From JAAAPF01 sp046541805 (GTDB lineage Bacteria; Pseudomonadota; Alphaproteobacteria; Geminicoccales; Geminicoccaceae), in NCBI GenBank assembly GCA_046541805.1, contig JBKHCM010000012.1:1-41562 (forward strand): 41,562 nucleotides of DNA, given 5' to 3'. Made by a program: the position numbers and the translations under genes. Positions within the stretch are counted from its first letter, which is position 1, and each line of letters begins with the position of its first letter. The notes beneath the pieces were generated by a model, which was not told the DNA's origin, searched no databases, and saw only the letters and a list, made by a program, of their open reading frames with translations. Positions 8,206 through 17,078 of the stretch are shown piece by piece.

Positions 8206-10605
8206 TTGGCGTCGATCGCCGCGACCGGCGCGGTCGCGCGCGCGCTTGTCCTCGCCGGCGTCGTCGCCGGGGCCATGGCCGGGGTCGTGCTCGCGAGCGC
8301 GGGCGGCGCCGTCGCCCAACGCGAGCGCGAGGCGAGCTGGGAGGGCCAGTGGCACAGCTTCTGGCGCGACGGCCAGGCGCTGATGCGCCTCGAGCAGGAG
8401 GGCGAGCGCGTCACCGGCACCTACCGGCCGGGCAACGGCGAGATCGAGGGCGTCGTCGACGGCGCGCGCCTCACCGGCACCTGGTCGCAGGACGGCGGCA
8501 GCGGCGGCTTCTCCTTCGCGCTGGCCCCGGACGGCCAGAGCTTCGCCGGGCGCTTCGACAACGGCGAGTACTGGAACGGCGAGCGCGTCGATCCGGAGAG
8601 CTTCCGGCCGACGCCGTTCATCCGGAGCGACAGCCCGCGGGCGGCCTTGCGCACCATCGTCGTCGCCGGCAACGCCGCCGGCGAGGGCGACAGCGGCGCC
8701 TCGCTCGTCTACGAGCCGTTGCTGATCTACGCCGGCCCGGGGAGCGCCGCCGAGGAACGCCAGGCGCGCTGGACCCTGCTCTACCGCCTGCTCGACATGT
8801 CGACGTTCCGCATCGGCGACCTGCCGGCCGAGGTGGACACGGACGAGGTCGTGGTCGAGATCGGCCCCGCCGGCTCGGACTTCACCTTCCCGATCACGCT
8901 CCGCCGGCAGTCCGACGGGCGCTGGCGCCTGGTGGTGCCGCCCGAGGACGAGCTCAAGGCGACCAAGGCGGCGCTGCTCGACGCCCTCGGCCACGAGGAC
9001 TACGCCGCCTACGTCTTCGCCCGGCGCGAAAGCCCGCGCGAGGCCATGCGGGACTTCCTCGAGGGCGTGCAGACCTGGGAGGCGGACGGCATGGAGCGGG
9101 CGCTCTCGGCCCTCGACCTTTCCGGCATCCCGCCGGCACTGGAATCGATCAACGCCCCGCTCTACGCCGATTACCTCCGGCAGATCGTCGACCGGCTCGG
9201 CTACGTGATCTGGCAGGAGATCCCCAACAACCCTGAGCAGGTGACCTCCTACGTCCACTACGCCCACGCCGAGGGCGAGATCGCGATCGGCCCGACCCGC
9301 GACGCCGAGGGCAACGTCGACTGGCGCTTCACGCGCGCGACGATCGCCGCGGCGCCGGCGATCTTCGAGGCCATCCAGGAGCTGCCGATCGCGCCGGGCC
9401 TGGCGGAGCCCGAGGCGTTCACGCCGTACTTCACGCTGCGCGAATCGGTGAAGGAGGTGTCGCCGGCGCTGCTCGAGCGGGTCTGGTTGTTGCCCCACTG
9501 GCAGTGGATCGCGCTGGCGCTCGCCGCGGTCGCGGCGCTGGTCCTGGCCTATCTCGTCGGGCTGGTGGTGAACCTGGCCTGGCGGCTCTTGCCCGCACCG
9601 GCGACGGGCGAGGGCGACGCCGCTGCCGCCGACGCGCGCGGCTCGGGGCTCGTCACCGCGGTGCGGCTGATCGTGCTCGGGGCGGTGGTCTATCTCGCCG
9701 TCGGCCGGATCGGGCTGCGCTCGGACGTGCTCGGGGTGCTGGCCACCGGCGCTGCGCTGGTCGTCCTCGTCGGCGCCGTCGCCGCGCTCTACCGCCTCGC
9801 CGGCATCGTCGGCGGCGCCTTCTACCGCCGAGCCACGCTCACCAGCGGCTATCTCGACGAGATCGTGACCTCGCTCGCCACCGGGCTCGTCAAGATCGTG
9901 ATCATCGTCGGCGGCATCATCATGGCCGCCGACATCGTCGGCCTGCCCTACGAGGGCGTCATCGCCGGGCTCGGCGTCGGCGGCTTCGCCTTGGCGATCG
10001 CCGCCCGCGACACCGTCTCCAACTTCTTCGGCGCCGCCGTGCTCCTGGCCGAGCGCCCCTTCAAGCGCGGCGACTTCATCGAGGTCGACGGTCGCTACGC
10101 CGTCGTCGAGGACGTCGGCCTGCGCACGAGCCAGCTCCGCCTGTTCGACGACGCCTTGATGGTGATCCCCAACGCCAAGGTCGCCGACGGCACCGTCATC
10201 AACTACGGCCGCCGCCGCAAGCGTCAGCTCCTGCTCACGGTCTCGCTCACCTACGACACCCCGCGCGAGCGCATGGACGCCTTCGTCGCCGGCCTCAAGG
10301 ACCTTTTGGCCGCGTTCCCGCGTGCCGACCGGGAATATTATGTCGGGCTGGCGCGCCTCGCCGAATGGTCGATCGACATCGATCTCTGGTGCTATGTCTG
10401 GGTGCGCTCCTACGGCGAGCAGGTGGAGGCGCAGCACCGCCTGATCGGTGACATCGTCGAGCTAGCGGGGCGCGTCGGCGTCGACTTCGCCTTTCCGACG
10501 CGCACGGTGCACATGGGAGGACCGCTCGCGCCCGCCGACGCCGCGGGCGAGGGGCGCTCGGCGGACGCCGCGGCGATGGCCGGCGGTACCGCGGTCTCCC
10601 GCTGA
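8206..10605 (+). CDS. MscS-type mechanosensitive channel with lipocalin-like N-terminal domain
   Basis: Large inner-membrane channel of about 800 residues. After a signal peptide (LVLAGVVAGAMAGVVLASAGGAVAQ) comes an extracytoplasmic region of about 380 residues that starts with a WEGQWHSFW...VTGTY...LTGTW...WNGERV pattern, like a small beta-barrel of lipocalin type. About four membrane helices follow, then the MscS pore helix and beta domain (GLGVGGFALAIAARDTVSNF; ERPFKRGDFIEVDG; VIPNAKVADGTVINYG). The start is uncertain. The 8206 TTG has no ribosome site, whereas an ATG at 8183 has AGGGA upstream but is in another frame. A net shift in the GCGCGCGCGC tract at 8235-8245 would join that ATG to the signal peptide. 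The channel part is intact and probably protects against hypo-osmotic shock. Confidence 0.85.
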   Translation: MASIAATGAVARALVLAGVVAGAMAGVVLASAGGAVAQREREASWEGQWHSFWRDGQALMRLEQEGERVTGTYRPGNGEIEGVVDGARLTGTWSQDGGSGGFSFALAPDGQSFAGRFDNGEYWNGERVDPESFRPTPFIRSDSPRAALRTIVVAGNAAGEGDSGASLVYEPLLIYAGPGSAAEERQARWTLLYRLLDMSTFRIGDLPAEVDTDEVVVEIGPAGSDFTFPITLRRQSDGRWRLVVPPEDELKATKAALLDALGHEDYAAYVFARRESPREAMRDFLEGVQTWEADGMERALSALDLSGIPPALESINAPLYADYLRQIVDRLGYVIWQEIPNNPEQVTSYVHYAHAEGEIAIGPTRDAEGNVDWRFTRATIAAAPAIFEAIQELPIAPGLAEPEAFTPYFTLRESVKEVSPALLERVWLLPHWQWIALALAAVAALVLAYLVGLVVNLAWRLLPAPATGEGDAAAADARGSGLVTAVRLIVLGAVVYLAVGRIGLRSDVLGVLATGAALVVLVGAVAALYRLAGIVGGAFYRRATLTSGYLDEIVTSLATGLVKIVIIVGGIIMAADIVGLPYEGVIAGLGVGGFALAIAARDTVSNFFGAAVLLAERPFKRGDFIEVDGRYAVVEDVGLRTSQLRLFDDALMVIPNAKVADGTVINYGRRRKRQLLLTVSLTYDTPRERMDAFVAGLKDLLAAFPRADREYYVGLARLAEWSIDIDLWCYVWVRSYGEQVEAQHRLIGDIVELAGRVGVDFAFPTRTVHMGGPLAPADAAGEGRSADAAAMAGGTAVSR

Positions 10606-10975
10606 CGCCCGGTGCGGGCGGGTCGACGCCCCCGTCGGCGCCGATGTGCTGGCGGTTGCGCGCTGCCGCAGCCGCGTGGCGAACGACCAGGGCCCGCACG
10701 TCGCGCGGACGCGCGACGTCCGCGTCGGCGCCATGAGCCGCTCCGGTCCTCTCCGCGTCCCGCGGCCACTCCCGCTACTCGTGATCATTGGTGCGACGAC
10801 GATGGCAAGACGCGCGCCGCGAGCACGAGAAGCGCGCCCGCATCCGCGCGGGGCAACGCCGGTCGCGCCAGATCGGGCGGAGGCGTCGTCAAATGGACCC
10901 GGACCTGCCGGCGGCCGCGCGCCCGATTGCGCGGCGCTGACGGAAGGCGGATAGTCGAACCGGTCCGCGTCCGGC
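10606..10975. other. Spacer between channel and AraC-type regulator
   Basis: About 370 bp with no supported gene; the frames are Arg/Pro/Ala-rich with no recognisable domain. It contains a perfect 9-bp inverted repeat with a 4-nt loop at 10698-10719 (ACGTCGCGC, GGAC, GCGCGACGT), not followed by a T-run. It could be a hairpin or an operator for the regulator downstream. Confidence 0.4.
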
Positions 10976-12112
10976 ATGGGCACGATGCGGCGCAAGGGCG
11001 ATCCACCGCCGGCGGGTCTCGGGATGGACATGCCGCAGACCTCGAGCGGATCTTGTGGCCCGGACCGTGGGCTGGCCGCCCCGGCGGCCACCCGCTTTGC
11101 CGTCGTCTGCGGCTCCGCGGCGGAGCGTCACCACCTCCACGCCCGCTACAACAGCCGCTTCGCCCTGGCGGAGTTCACGCCGCCTCCGGGTGCCCCCTAT
11201 CGCAGCCGCATGGTCGGGCTCGACAGCGGCGCCGTCCGCGTCGTCGACATGCGCGAGCGCGGTGGCCTGGACGGCCGCATCGCATGGCGCGAGGGCGCCC
11301 CGGGCGCCTGGTTCTCCTGGGGGGCGCAAGGCGGCCGAGGCGGCTCGGCCGACACCATGCCGCACCGGATCGTCGCCGGACCGGGTAGCGAGTTCGCGGT
11401 CGCGCAAACGGGTCGGGTGCGGACGTTGCGGGTGAGCCTCAGGGGCGACGCGCTCGCGGCGTTGGACGGGCATCCCGCCGCACCCCTGGAGCGCGGGCGC
11501 CGGGACCGATCGGGCCTTTGGCGGCCACGGGTGGACACCGCCAAGGCGTGGCGACCGCAGCAGCGGATCCTCGGGTCCGCGCGGTTCGCCGAGGCCGCGA
11601 TCGACCGGGGTGTCGACGTTGCCGCCGCCGTCGAGGTCGCCGCCGCCGAGGTCTTGGCCGACCTCGTCGCGGTCATGGCCGACGCCGCCGACCCCCCGGC
11701 GGCCGGCGATCTGGGCGGTGTTTTTGGGCGGCGGCTCGTCGAGCAGGCGCTCGCCCTGATCGAGACCCGCGACGACGAGCCGACGTCGGTCGCCGACGTC
11801 TGTCGGCAGCTGCGGCTCGGCGAGCGGACGTTGCAGCGCGCCTTTCGCGAGCATCCCGGCGTCGGTCCTCGCGCCTACGAGCGCCGGCGCCGGCTGCGCC
11901 TGGTGCACGGCGGCCTCCTGGCCGAGGGCGACCGCCGCAGCATCACCGACCTCGCGATGCATTTCGGCTTTTGGCACCTCGGCCGGTTCGCCGGGGCGTA
12001 CGCCGCGATGTACGGCTGCTCACCGTCGCAAACCCGCCGGCAGGCCTGGGGTGTCGGCGCGTCGCCGAGCGCCGTGCATGCGCCGTGCGCAGGTGTCGGC
12101 AGCGACGGCTGA
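10976..12112 (+). CDS. AraC family transcriptional regulator
   Basis: A 378-residue regulator with a C-terminal AraC/XylS double helix-turn-helix: SVADVCRQLRLGERTLQRAF near 275-295 is the first HTH. The second is SITDLAMHFGFWHLGRFAGAYAAMYG, followed by the typical CSPSQTRRQ ending, where AraC members usually have SPS-x-x-R. The N-terminal 200 residues are a weakly conserved sensing domain (PHRIVAGPGSEFAV block) of the AraC-binding-like type; no ligand can be named. The chosen ATG at 10976 lacks a strong ribosome site, and the next Met at about residue 17 is also possible. Targets may include the adjacent convergent hydrolase or the channel gene, but no operator was identified with confidence. 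Confidence 0.85.
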   Translation: MGTMRRKGDPPPAGLGMDMPQTSSGSCGPDRGLAAPAATRFAVVCGSAAERHHLHARYNSRFALAEFTPPPGAPYRSRMVGLDSGAVRVVDMRERGGLDGRIAWREGAPGAWFSWGAQGGRGGSADTMPHRIVAGPGSEFAVAQTGRVRTLRVSLRGDALAALDGHPAAPLERGRRDRSGLWRPRVDTAKAWRPQQRILGSARFAEAAIDRGVDVAAAVEVAAAEVLADLVAVMADAADPPAAGDLGGVFGRRLVEQALALIETRDDEPTSVADVCRQLRLGERTLQRAFREHPGVGPRAYERRRRLRLVHGGLLAEGDRRSITDLAMHFGFWHLGRFAGAYAAMYGCSPSQTRRQAWGVGASPSAVHAPCAGVGSDG

Positions 12113-12190
12113 GGGGGTCGGGGCGCGGCCGTCGATCCGGCGCGGCGACGCGTGCGCGGGCGAGCGGAGGCGATGGCGCCCGGTCGGTGC

Positions 12191-12996
12191 TCAGGTCGCC
12201 ATGCCCGCGAAGAAGGCGCCGACATAGCCGACGTGGAGGTCCGGGGCCTCCCGGTTCATGGCGTGGCCGATGCCGGCGAGCCGGGCCAGCCGGGTGTGCC
12301 CGAGGCCCCGCGCCATCGTCTCCAGCTGCGCGGCGCGGATCCAGAGGTCGCGCTCGCCGTGCAGGATCAGATGCTCGGTGCCACCTTCGCCATGATCCGC
12401 CGGGTGACCGCCTTGTCCCTCCGCATCGCGCCGAACACCGCCATCGCCGCGGCGTCGAAGGCGAGCCCGCCGGGCGGGACCGGCGCCAGCGCCAGCATCC
12501 GCGGAAACCGGTCGGCCGCCATCAGGTCCATGTGGAGCGCGATCAGGCCGCTGGTCGAATGCGTCGCCAGATGGCAGCGGTCGATGCCGAGCCGGTCGAG
12601 CGCCGCCAGCATGTCGCGGGCGTGCACCTCGACGGCGTCGCTGGCGAAGTCCGCCGTGGCCGCCGGCCGGTCGCTCGCGCCGCAGCCGCGGCAGTCGATG
12701 CCGACGATCCGCCGGTCGCGCGGCAGGTGGCGGGCGGCGCGCGCGAACCGGTCCTTGCCGGCGCGGTTGCCGTGGAGGAACGCCACGGTGACGGGCCCGT
12801 CGCCCCCGACCCGATGCCCGAGCGCGAGCCCGTCGCCGACCGCGATCCGCGCCGTCGCCGACGCCCCCTTTCGCCCACGGCCCCGGGCTGCCGCTTCGAG
12901 CGGAAGGTGCACGGCGGTGGACCCGCGGGCGAGCAGGGCCGTGCCGAGGACGTCCCGCCGCCGCGCGCGCGACGTCGGCCGTGGTGGAAAGCGCAT
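12191..12996 (-). pseudogene. Frameshifted alpha/beta hydrolase
   Basis: An alpha/beta-hydrolase split between two frames. From the ATG at 12996 the frame gives the leader, the FLHGNRAGKDRF oxyanion strand, DCRGCGASDRP, and the nucleophile elbow LATHSTSGLIAL, then stops at 12367-12369 shortly after RRIMAKVAP. The C-terminus continues in another frame from about 12385 down to 12191, with LILHGERDLWI (acidic triad strand) and GIGHAMN carrying the catalytic His. The cap between these parts is shorter than usual, so a small deletion probably accompanies the shift. All three catalytic positions still exist across the two frames, so the break could be recent or a sequence error. It lies downstream of the GH3-penicillin acylase pair on the same strand. 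Confidence 0.75.
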
Positions 12997-13265
12997 AGAC
13001 CGGCCTCGCGCCTCCGCGATGGTCGTCCCGCCCGCCGCCGGCTGCGCGCGACCCGACGACGGTCGCCGCGGTCGGCCGCTTGGCCCGGCAAGGCGCGCTC
13101 GCGAGCATCTTCGGCAGCGTCGGCTTCGACCATCCGAACCGCCGCGGGCTCGGCTTCGCCGCCGTCGACGCACCGTTCGAGATCACCGGGCCGTCGCTCG
13201 CGCCGGTGATCTTCGTCGTCCTCGAGCTCTTCATCCCCCGCTGCCGCCCGGTCGCGGCGCGCGGT

Positions 13266-14783
13266 TCACCCTCGGGCGAGGGCGTCGAGCTCGGCCCTGA
13301 CGGCGGCGAAGCGGTCGGGGTCGGCGACGACGCGGGGGACCTTGTGCTGCCCGCCGAGCTTGCCCTGCCGGCGCAACCATTCGGCGCAGGTGCCGGGCGG
13401 GAGCAGGCGGACCTCCGGCGCGGTCATGCCGACCTCGCCCTTGCGGTGGGCGCGGTAGTCGTCGTTCAGCTCTTTGAGCCTGGCGTCGACGGCGTCGGCG
13501 AGGGCGGATCGATCGAGGTCGGAGCGCGCGGCCGGCTCGATGTAGACGACGTGGTGGCCGACGCCGTGCTCCGGCAGGACGGGCCCGACGATGTACTCGC
13601 CCACCGCCGCGCCGGCGCCCTCGACGGCGTCGGTGACCGCCCGGTCGAGCTCGGTCTGGATCAGGTGCTCGCCGAAGGCGGAGAGCATGTAGGCGGTGCG
13701 GCCGGTGATGACGAGCCGCGGCGGCCGCGTCTCCACAAAGCGCACGGTGTCGCCGAGGAGGTAGCTGAAGAGCCCGCTCGGCCCGCTCAGGACGACGGCG
13801 TATTCGATGTCGGGCTCGATCGTCGCCAGCCAGTGCCGCGTCGGCTCCAGGCTGTCGAGCTCCTCGACCGGCACGAACTCGAAGAAGAGCCCGCTGTCCC
13901 AGGCGAGCAGGAGGCCGTCGTCCGGGCCCTGGTCGGCGAAGGCGACGAAGCCCTCGCTCGCCGGGTAGACCTCGCGGGTGACCGCGCCCGAGCGCGCCAG
14001 ATAGGGCTCGAAGCGCTTGGCATAGGGGCCCCAGGCGATACCGCCGTGGACGAAGAGCTCGAGCTCGGCGAGCGGCCAGTCGCGATAGGCCCGCTCGAGG
14101 CGGTCGAAGAGGATCAAGGTCCAGCTCGGCACGCCGGAGAGCGAGGTGATGGTATGCGCGCCCACCGCCTCGACCAGGGCGTCGAGCTTGGCGTCCCAGT
14201 CGTCGATGAGGCTGATCGCCGGCGGCGGGAAAGTGAAGGGGCGCATCCACAAGGGCTCGGTCTTGGCGACGATGCCCGAGAGATCGCCCGAGCGGACGCC
14301 GGGCGCCTCCTGCACCAGCGCCGCGGAGCCGCCGAGCACGAAGCTGCGGCCGCCGAAGAGCTGGCTTTGGGGATAGGCGGCGACGTGGGCGGCGACCACG
14401 TCGAGCGCGACGCGGTGGTTCTGCTGCAAGGTCTCGCGGGTGAGCGGGATGTACTTGGTGGTGCCGCTGGTCGTGCCCGAGGTCGCGCAGAAGAACGCCA
14501 CCTTGCCGGGCCAGGTGACGTCGTGCAGCACCGGGAACTCCGGCTGCCACCACTCGCGCCAGAACTCCTCGTAGGTGCGGATCGGCACGGCCTTTTGGTA
14601 CTCGGCGACCTTCTCGACGTCCCAAAAGCCGTGCGCACGGCCGAACCTCGTGGTGCCGGCCTTGCCGCGGAGCCGGCGCAGGATGGCCGCCTGCGTCTTC
14701 ACCGGGTTGCCGGTGCGGAGGTGGTGGAGGCGATGGCGCGCGAACGGCCTGACCAGCCGCGTCGGATCGAGCCTGCGGGTCAT
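13266..14783 (-). CDS. GH3 family acyl-acid amido synthetase
   Basis: A 505-residue protein of the GH3 (auxin-responsive) branch of the ANL adenylating enzymes, which activate a carboxylic acid with ATP and transfer the acyl group to an amine, usually an amino acid. The ATP loop TSGTTSGTTKYIPLT is at 101-115. The second motif VYPASEGFVAFA corresponds to the YxxSEG region, and SYLLGDTVRF followed by VITGR gives the third motif and hinge. A LGGQHKVPRV ending matches the mobile C-terminal domain. Length is close to bacterial GH3 proteins and shorter than plant ones. Its ATG overlaps the stop of the penicillin acylase gene by 4 bp, so the two are probably translated together. The natural acid and amine are unknown. 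Confidence 0.88.
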   Translation of the reverse strand: MTRRLDPTRLVRPFARHRLHHLRTGNPVKTQAAILRRLRGKAGTTRFGRAHGFWDVEKVAEYQKAVPIRTYEEFWREWWQPEFPVLHDVTWPGKVAFFCATSGTTSGTTKYIPLTRETLQQNHRVALDVVAAHVAAYPQSQLFGGRSFVLGGSAALVQEAPGVRSGDLSGIVAKTEPLWMRPFTFPPPAISLIDDWDAKLDALVEAVGAHTITSLSGVPSWTLILFDRLERAYRDWPLAELELFVHGGIAWGPYAKRFEPYLARSGAVTREVYPASEGFVAFADQGPDDGLLLAWDSGLFFEFVPVEELDSLEPTRHWLATIEPDIEYAVVLSGPSGLFSYLLGDTVRFVETRPPRLVITGRTAYMLSAFGEHLIQTELDRAVTDAVEGAGAAVGEYIVGPVLPEHGVGHHVVYIEPAARSDLDRSALADAVDARLKELNDDYRAHRKGEVGMTAPEVRLLPPGTCAEWLRRQGKLGGQHKVPRVVADPDRFAAVRAELDALARG

Positions 14784-17002
14784 CGCGTCGTCGTGCGCAC
14801 GACGCGGGTGAAGGCGGCCTCGACGCCCGCCTCGCTGAGCGGCAGCTGGAGATAGCGCCCCTCGCGCCAGAGCGGCAACTGGTCGGCGTAGTTCGCCGCA
14901 CCCAACCAGCCGTCCTGGCCGCCGAACAGCACGAACCAGTTGGCGTCAGGGTCGGCGAGGTCGGAGATGTGCCGCGACTGCGCGCCGAAGGTGGCGCGGT
15001 GGCGCGTGTTGACGAGGTCGTGGCTGCGCTTCATCAGCGTTTCCCGCGAGCCGGGGCTGGGCAGGTCGTCGACGACGAAGAACCGGCCCAGGACGGGGAC
15101 GTTCCCCAACAGGTGCTGGACCCGCACCCGGTGCATCTCGCCCCAGGTCGCAAAGGGCTCGGCGTCCGCGGCCGCGGCCGCCACCGCGGCCTGCAACAAT
15201 TCGGTGCGGCGCCGCGGCGGTCGGGCCTCGAGATCGCGCAACAAGAACGCCTGCAGGCTCGCCCAACGCCCGTCGAGGCTCGAGACGGCACGGCCGTCCT
15301 CGGCGTAGAGCCGCTTGGTGACGTGAAAGAGCAGGGTCTCGAAGGCCACCGGGGCGCGGGCGTCGATCGTGTAGGCGCCGTCCCAGCCGCGCAGGTCCTC
15401 CAAGAGCGGATGGAACACCCCGACGTCGTCGGCGGCGTCGAGGAGGCCGCGGGCGAGCGCGGCGGCCGGGGTCGAGACCACGTCGGTCTGCAGCGCGGCG
15501 AGGGTGTCGACGTCGACGCTGCCGGCGTCGTCGACCAGCGCCGCCATGCGGTTCACCCGGTCCTTCGGGCTGAAGAAGTAGCCGGCCGGCCGCTCGATGT
15601 AGTCCGGGCGGTCGTTGCCCGAGGCCACGAAGCCGGCCTCGGGGTTCTTCACCCAGGGCATCGTGAGCGCGGTGTCGTAGCCGTCCCAGCCGGCGGTGCC
15701 GGCGAGGACGAGGTCGTCGGTCTTGGGCTTGGTGCGGATCGGCAGCTTGGCGGCCATCAGCATGGCGATGCCGCCGTCGCCGTCGGCCGCCAGCATGTTC
15801 TGCGCGCTGACGCCGTAGGTGGCGAAGGCCTGGCGGAAGTCGTCGACGCGGCGGGCGCGCGCCGCCTGCAAAAAGGCGGTGATCTCGTCGGTGGGCTCGT
15901 GGCCGACCCACCTGAGCGCCAACGCCTCGCCCTCGCGTGCCGGCACGAAGCGGCTGTCGGAGAGGATCGGGCCCTGGGACGAGACCCGCCGGGTGACCTC
16001 GCGCGTGCGCCACCAGCGGGTCTTCACCGTCACCGTCTCGGGCTCGATGTCGCCCTGGCCCGCGACGTCGACGATGTCGGAGGAGAGCCCGCGGGCGTTG
16101 GTGCCGCCCCAGGCGAGGTCCGGATTGCGCCCGAGCGCGAAGAACGGCAGGCCCGGGATCATCATGCCGACGACGTGGTAGGAGGGCGACTTGCCGCCGG
16201 CGAGGAGCCAGAGGTTGGGCAGGTTGAGCCCCAGATGCGGGTCGTTGGCGATCATCGCCGCGCCGCTCGCCGTCCGCGCGGGGGCCACGGCGATGGAGTT
16301 GCTGCCGGCCCGGGTGGAGCCGGCCAAGAGCGCGGCGAGCGCCGTGGCGTCGGGGGTGCCGGCGAGCTCGGCGTCGGTCTCGGCGAGGCCCGTCCGCTTC
16401 AGGCGCTGCCAGGTCTGCGGCCAGTCGGGCTCGAGGCGGGCCCTGAGCGCGCCGAAGAAGGCGAGCCAGTTGACATCGGTGCCGGCGAGGCGACCGATGG
16501 TGACGAGATCCTCGGCGGTCCAGGGCTCGGGTGCGAGGCCCAAGAGCGCGAACTCCGGCGGCGGGCGGCTGTTGGCCTGATGCCAGTTGAGGCCCGCGAC
16601 GAAGGCGTCGACGAAGGCGCGGGTCTCGTCGGGCCAGCGGGCGACGATCTCGGGCGCGGCGCGGCCGTAGTCGAGGATGCGCAGCGCCTCGTCGACGCCG
16701 CGCACGGGCGGGCCCGCCATCTCGGCGAGCCGGCCCTGACTGATGTGCTTTAAGACCCGCATCTGCCCGGCGCGCAGATGGTGGTGGACGACGCCGAGGG
16801 CGAAGGCGAGGTCGCGGTCGCTCTCCGCCTCGACGAAGGGCACCATGTGGTCGTTCCAGCGCACCGTCACCGGCGCGTCGGTCGGCCAACCCCGGTGGGG
16901 AAAGGCGTCGATGCGGTCCTGCAACGAGCGCTGCGCCGGGAACATGGCACTACAGGCGCCGAGCGAGAGGGCGAGGGCGAGGGCGGCGAGCGGACGGAGC
17001 AC
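14780..17002 (-). CDS. Penicillin acylase family Ntn amidase, predicted lipoprotein
   Basis: N-terminal-nucleophile hydrolase of 740 residues that cleaves N-acyl amide bonds after self-cleavage into two chains. The signal peptide ends with a lipobox LGAC (Cys17), so it should be membrane-anchored in the periplasm. The alpha chain runs to about 233, and the predicted new N-terminal Ser is 234 in RAGSNSIAVAP. It is followed by the conserved NDPHLGLNLP at 253-262, FFALGRNPDLAWGGTNA, and a FVASGNDRP block in the beta chain. The start is a GTG at 17002, needed to include the signal peptide. Spacing to upstream ruvX is 76 bp, and the stop overlaps the GH3 start. Substrate could be an acyl-homoserine lactone, an N-acyl amino acid or a beta-lactam; nothing in the sequence decides. 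Confidence 0.9.
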   Translation of the reverse strand: MLRPLAALALALSLGACSAMFPAQRSLQDRIDAFPHRGWPTDAPVTVRWNDHMVPFVEAESDRDLAFALGVVHHHLRAGQMRVLKHISQGRLAEMAGPPVRGVDEALRILDYGRAAPEIVARWPDETRAFVDAFVAGLNWHQANSRPPPEFALLGLAPEPWTAEDLVTIGRLAGTDVNWLAFFGALRARLEPDWPQTWQRLKRTGLAETDAELAGTPDATALAALLAGSTRAGSNSIAVAPARTASGAAMIANDPHLGLNLPNLWLLAGGKSPSYHVVGMMIPGLPFFALGRNPDLAWGGTNARGLSSDIVDVAGQGDIEPETVTVKTRWWRTREVTRRVSSQGPILSDSRFVPAREGEALALRWVGHEPTDEITAFLQAARARRVDDFRQAFATYGVSAQNMLAADGDGGIAMLMAAKLPIRTKPKTDDLVLAGTAGWDGYDTALTMPWVKNPEAGFVASGNDRPDYIERPAGYFFSPKDRVNRMAALVDDAGSVDVDTLAALQTDVVSTPAAALARGLLDAADDVGVFHPLLEDLRGWDGAYTIDARAPVAFETLLFHVTKRLYAEDGRAVSSLDGRWASLQAFLLRDLEARPPRRRTELLQAAVAAAAADAEPFATWGEMHRVRVQHLLGNVPVLGRFFVVDDLPSPGSRETLMKRSHDLVNTRHRATFGAQSRHISDLADPDANWFVLFGGQDGWLGAANYADQLPLWREGRYLQLPLSEAGVEAAFTRVVRTTTR

Positions 17003-17078
17003 GGAGACGAACCGATCGTGGACGAGCGCGGGCGGGGATCGTGGAGGAAGATGCGTCGCCGCCGCGTTCCCGCAAGGG

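Noticed and set aside
6802..10437. Very long open frame on the minus strand opposite the sulfatase and MscS genes
   Set aside because: Its translation is Asp/Gly/Arg/Val-rich antisense of well-supported genes, a usual effect of high GC; no domain is visible.
10698..10719. 9-bp perfect hairpin as terminator of the MscS gene
   Set aside because: No T-run follows; it was kept only as a note in the spacer entry.
13000..13265. Possible small plus-strand gene (around FEITGPSLAPVIFVVLELF)
   Set aside because: Only a short balanced stretch, without start, ribosome site or recognisable family.
14780..17002. Calling the acylase a quorum-quenching AHL acylase
   Set aside because: The sequence shows only the family; substrate preference cannot be read, and no quorum-sensing genes lie nearby.
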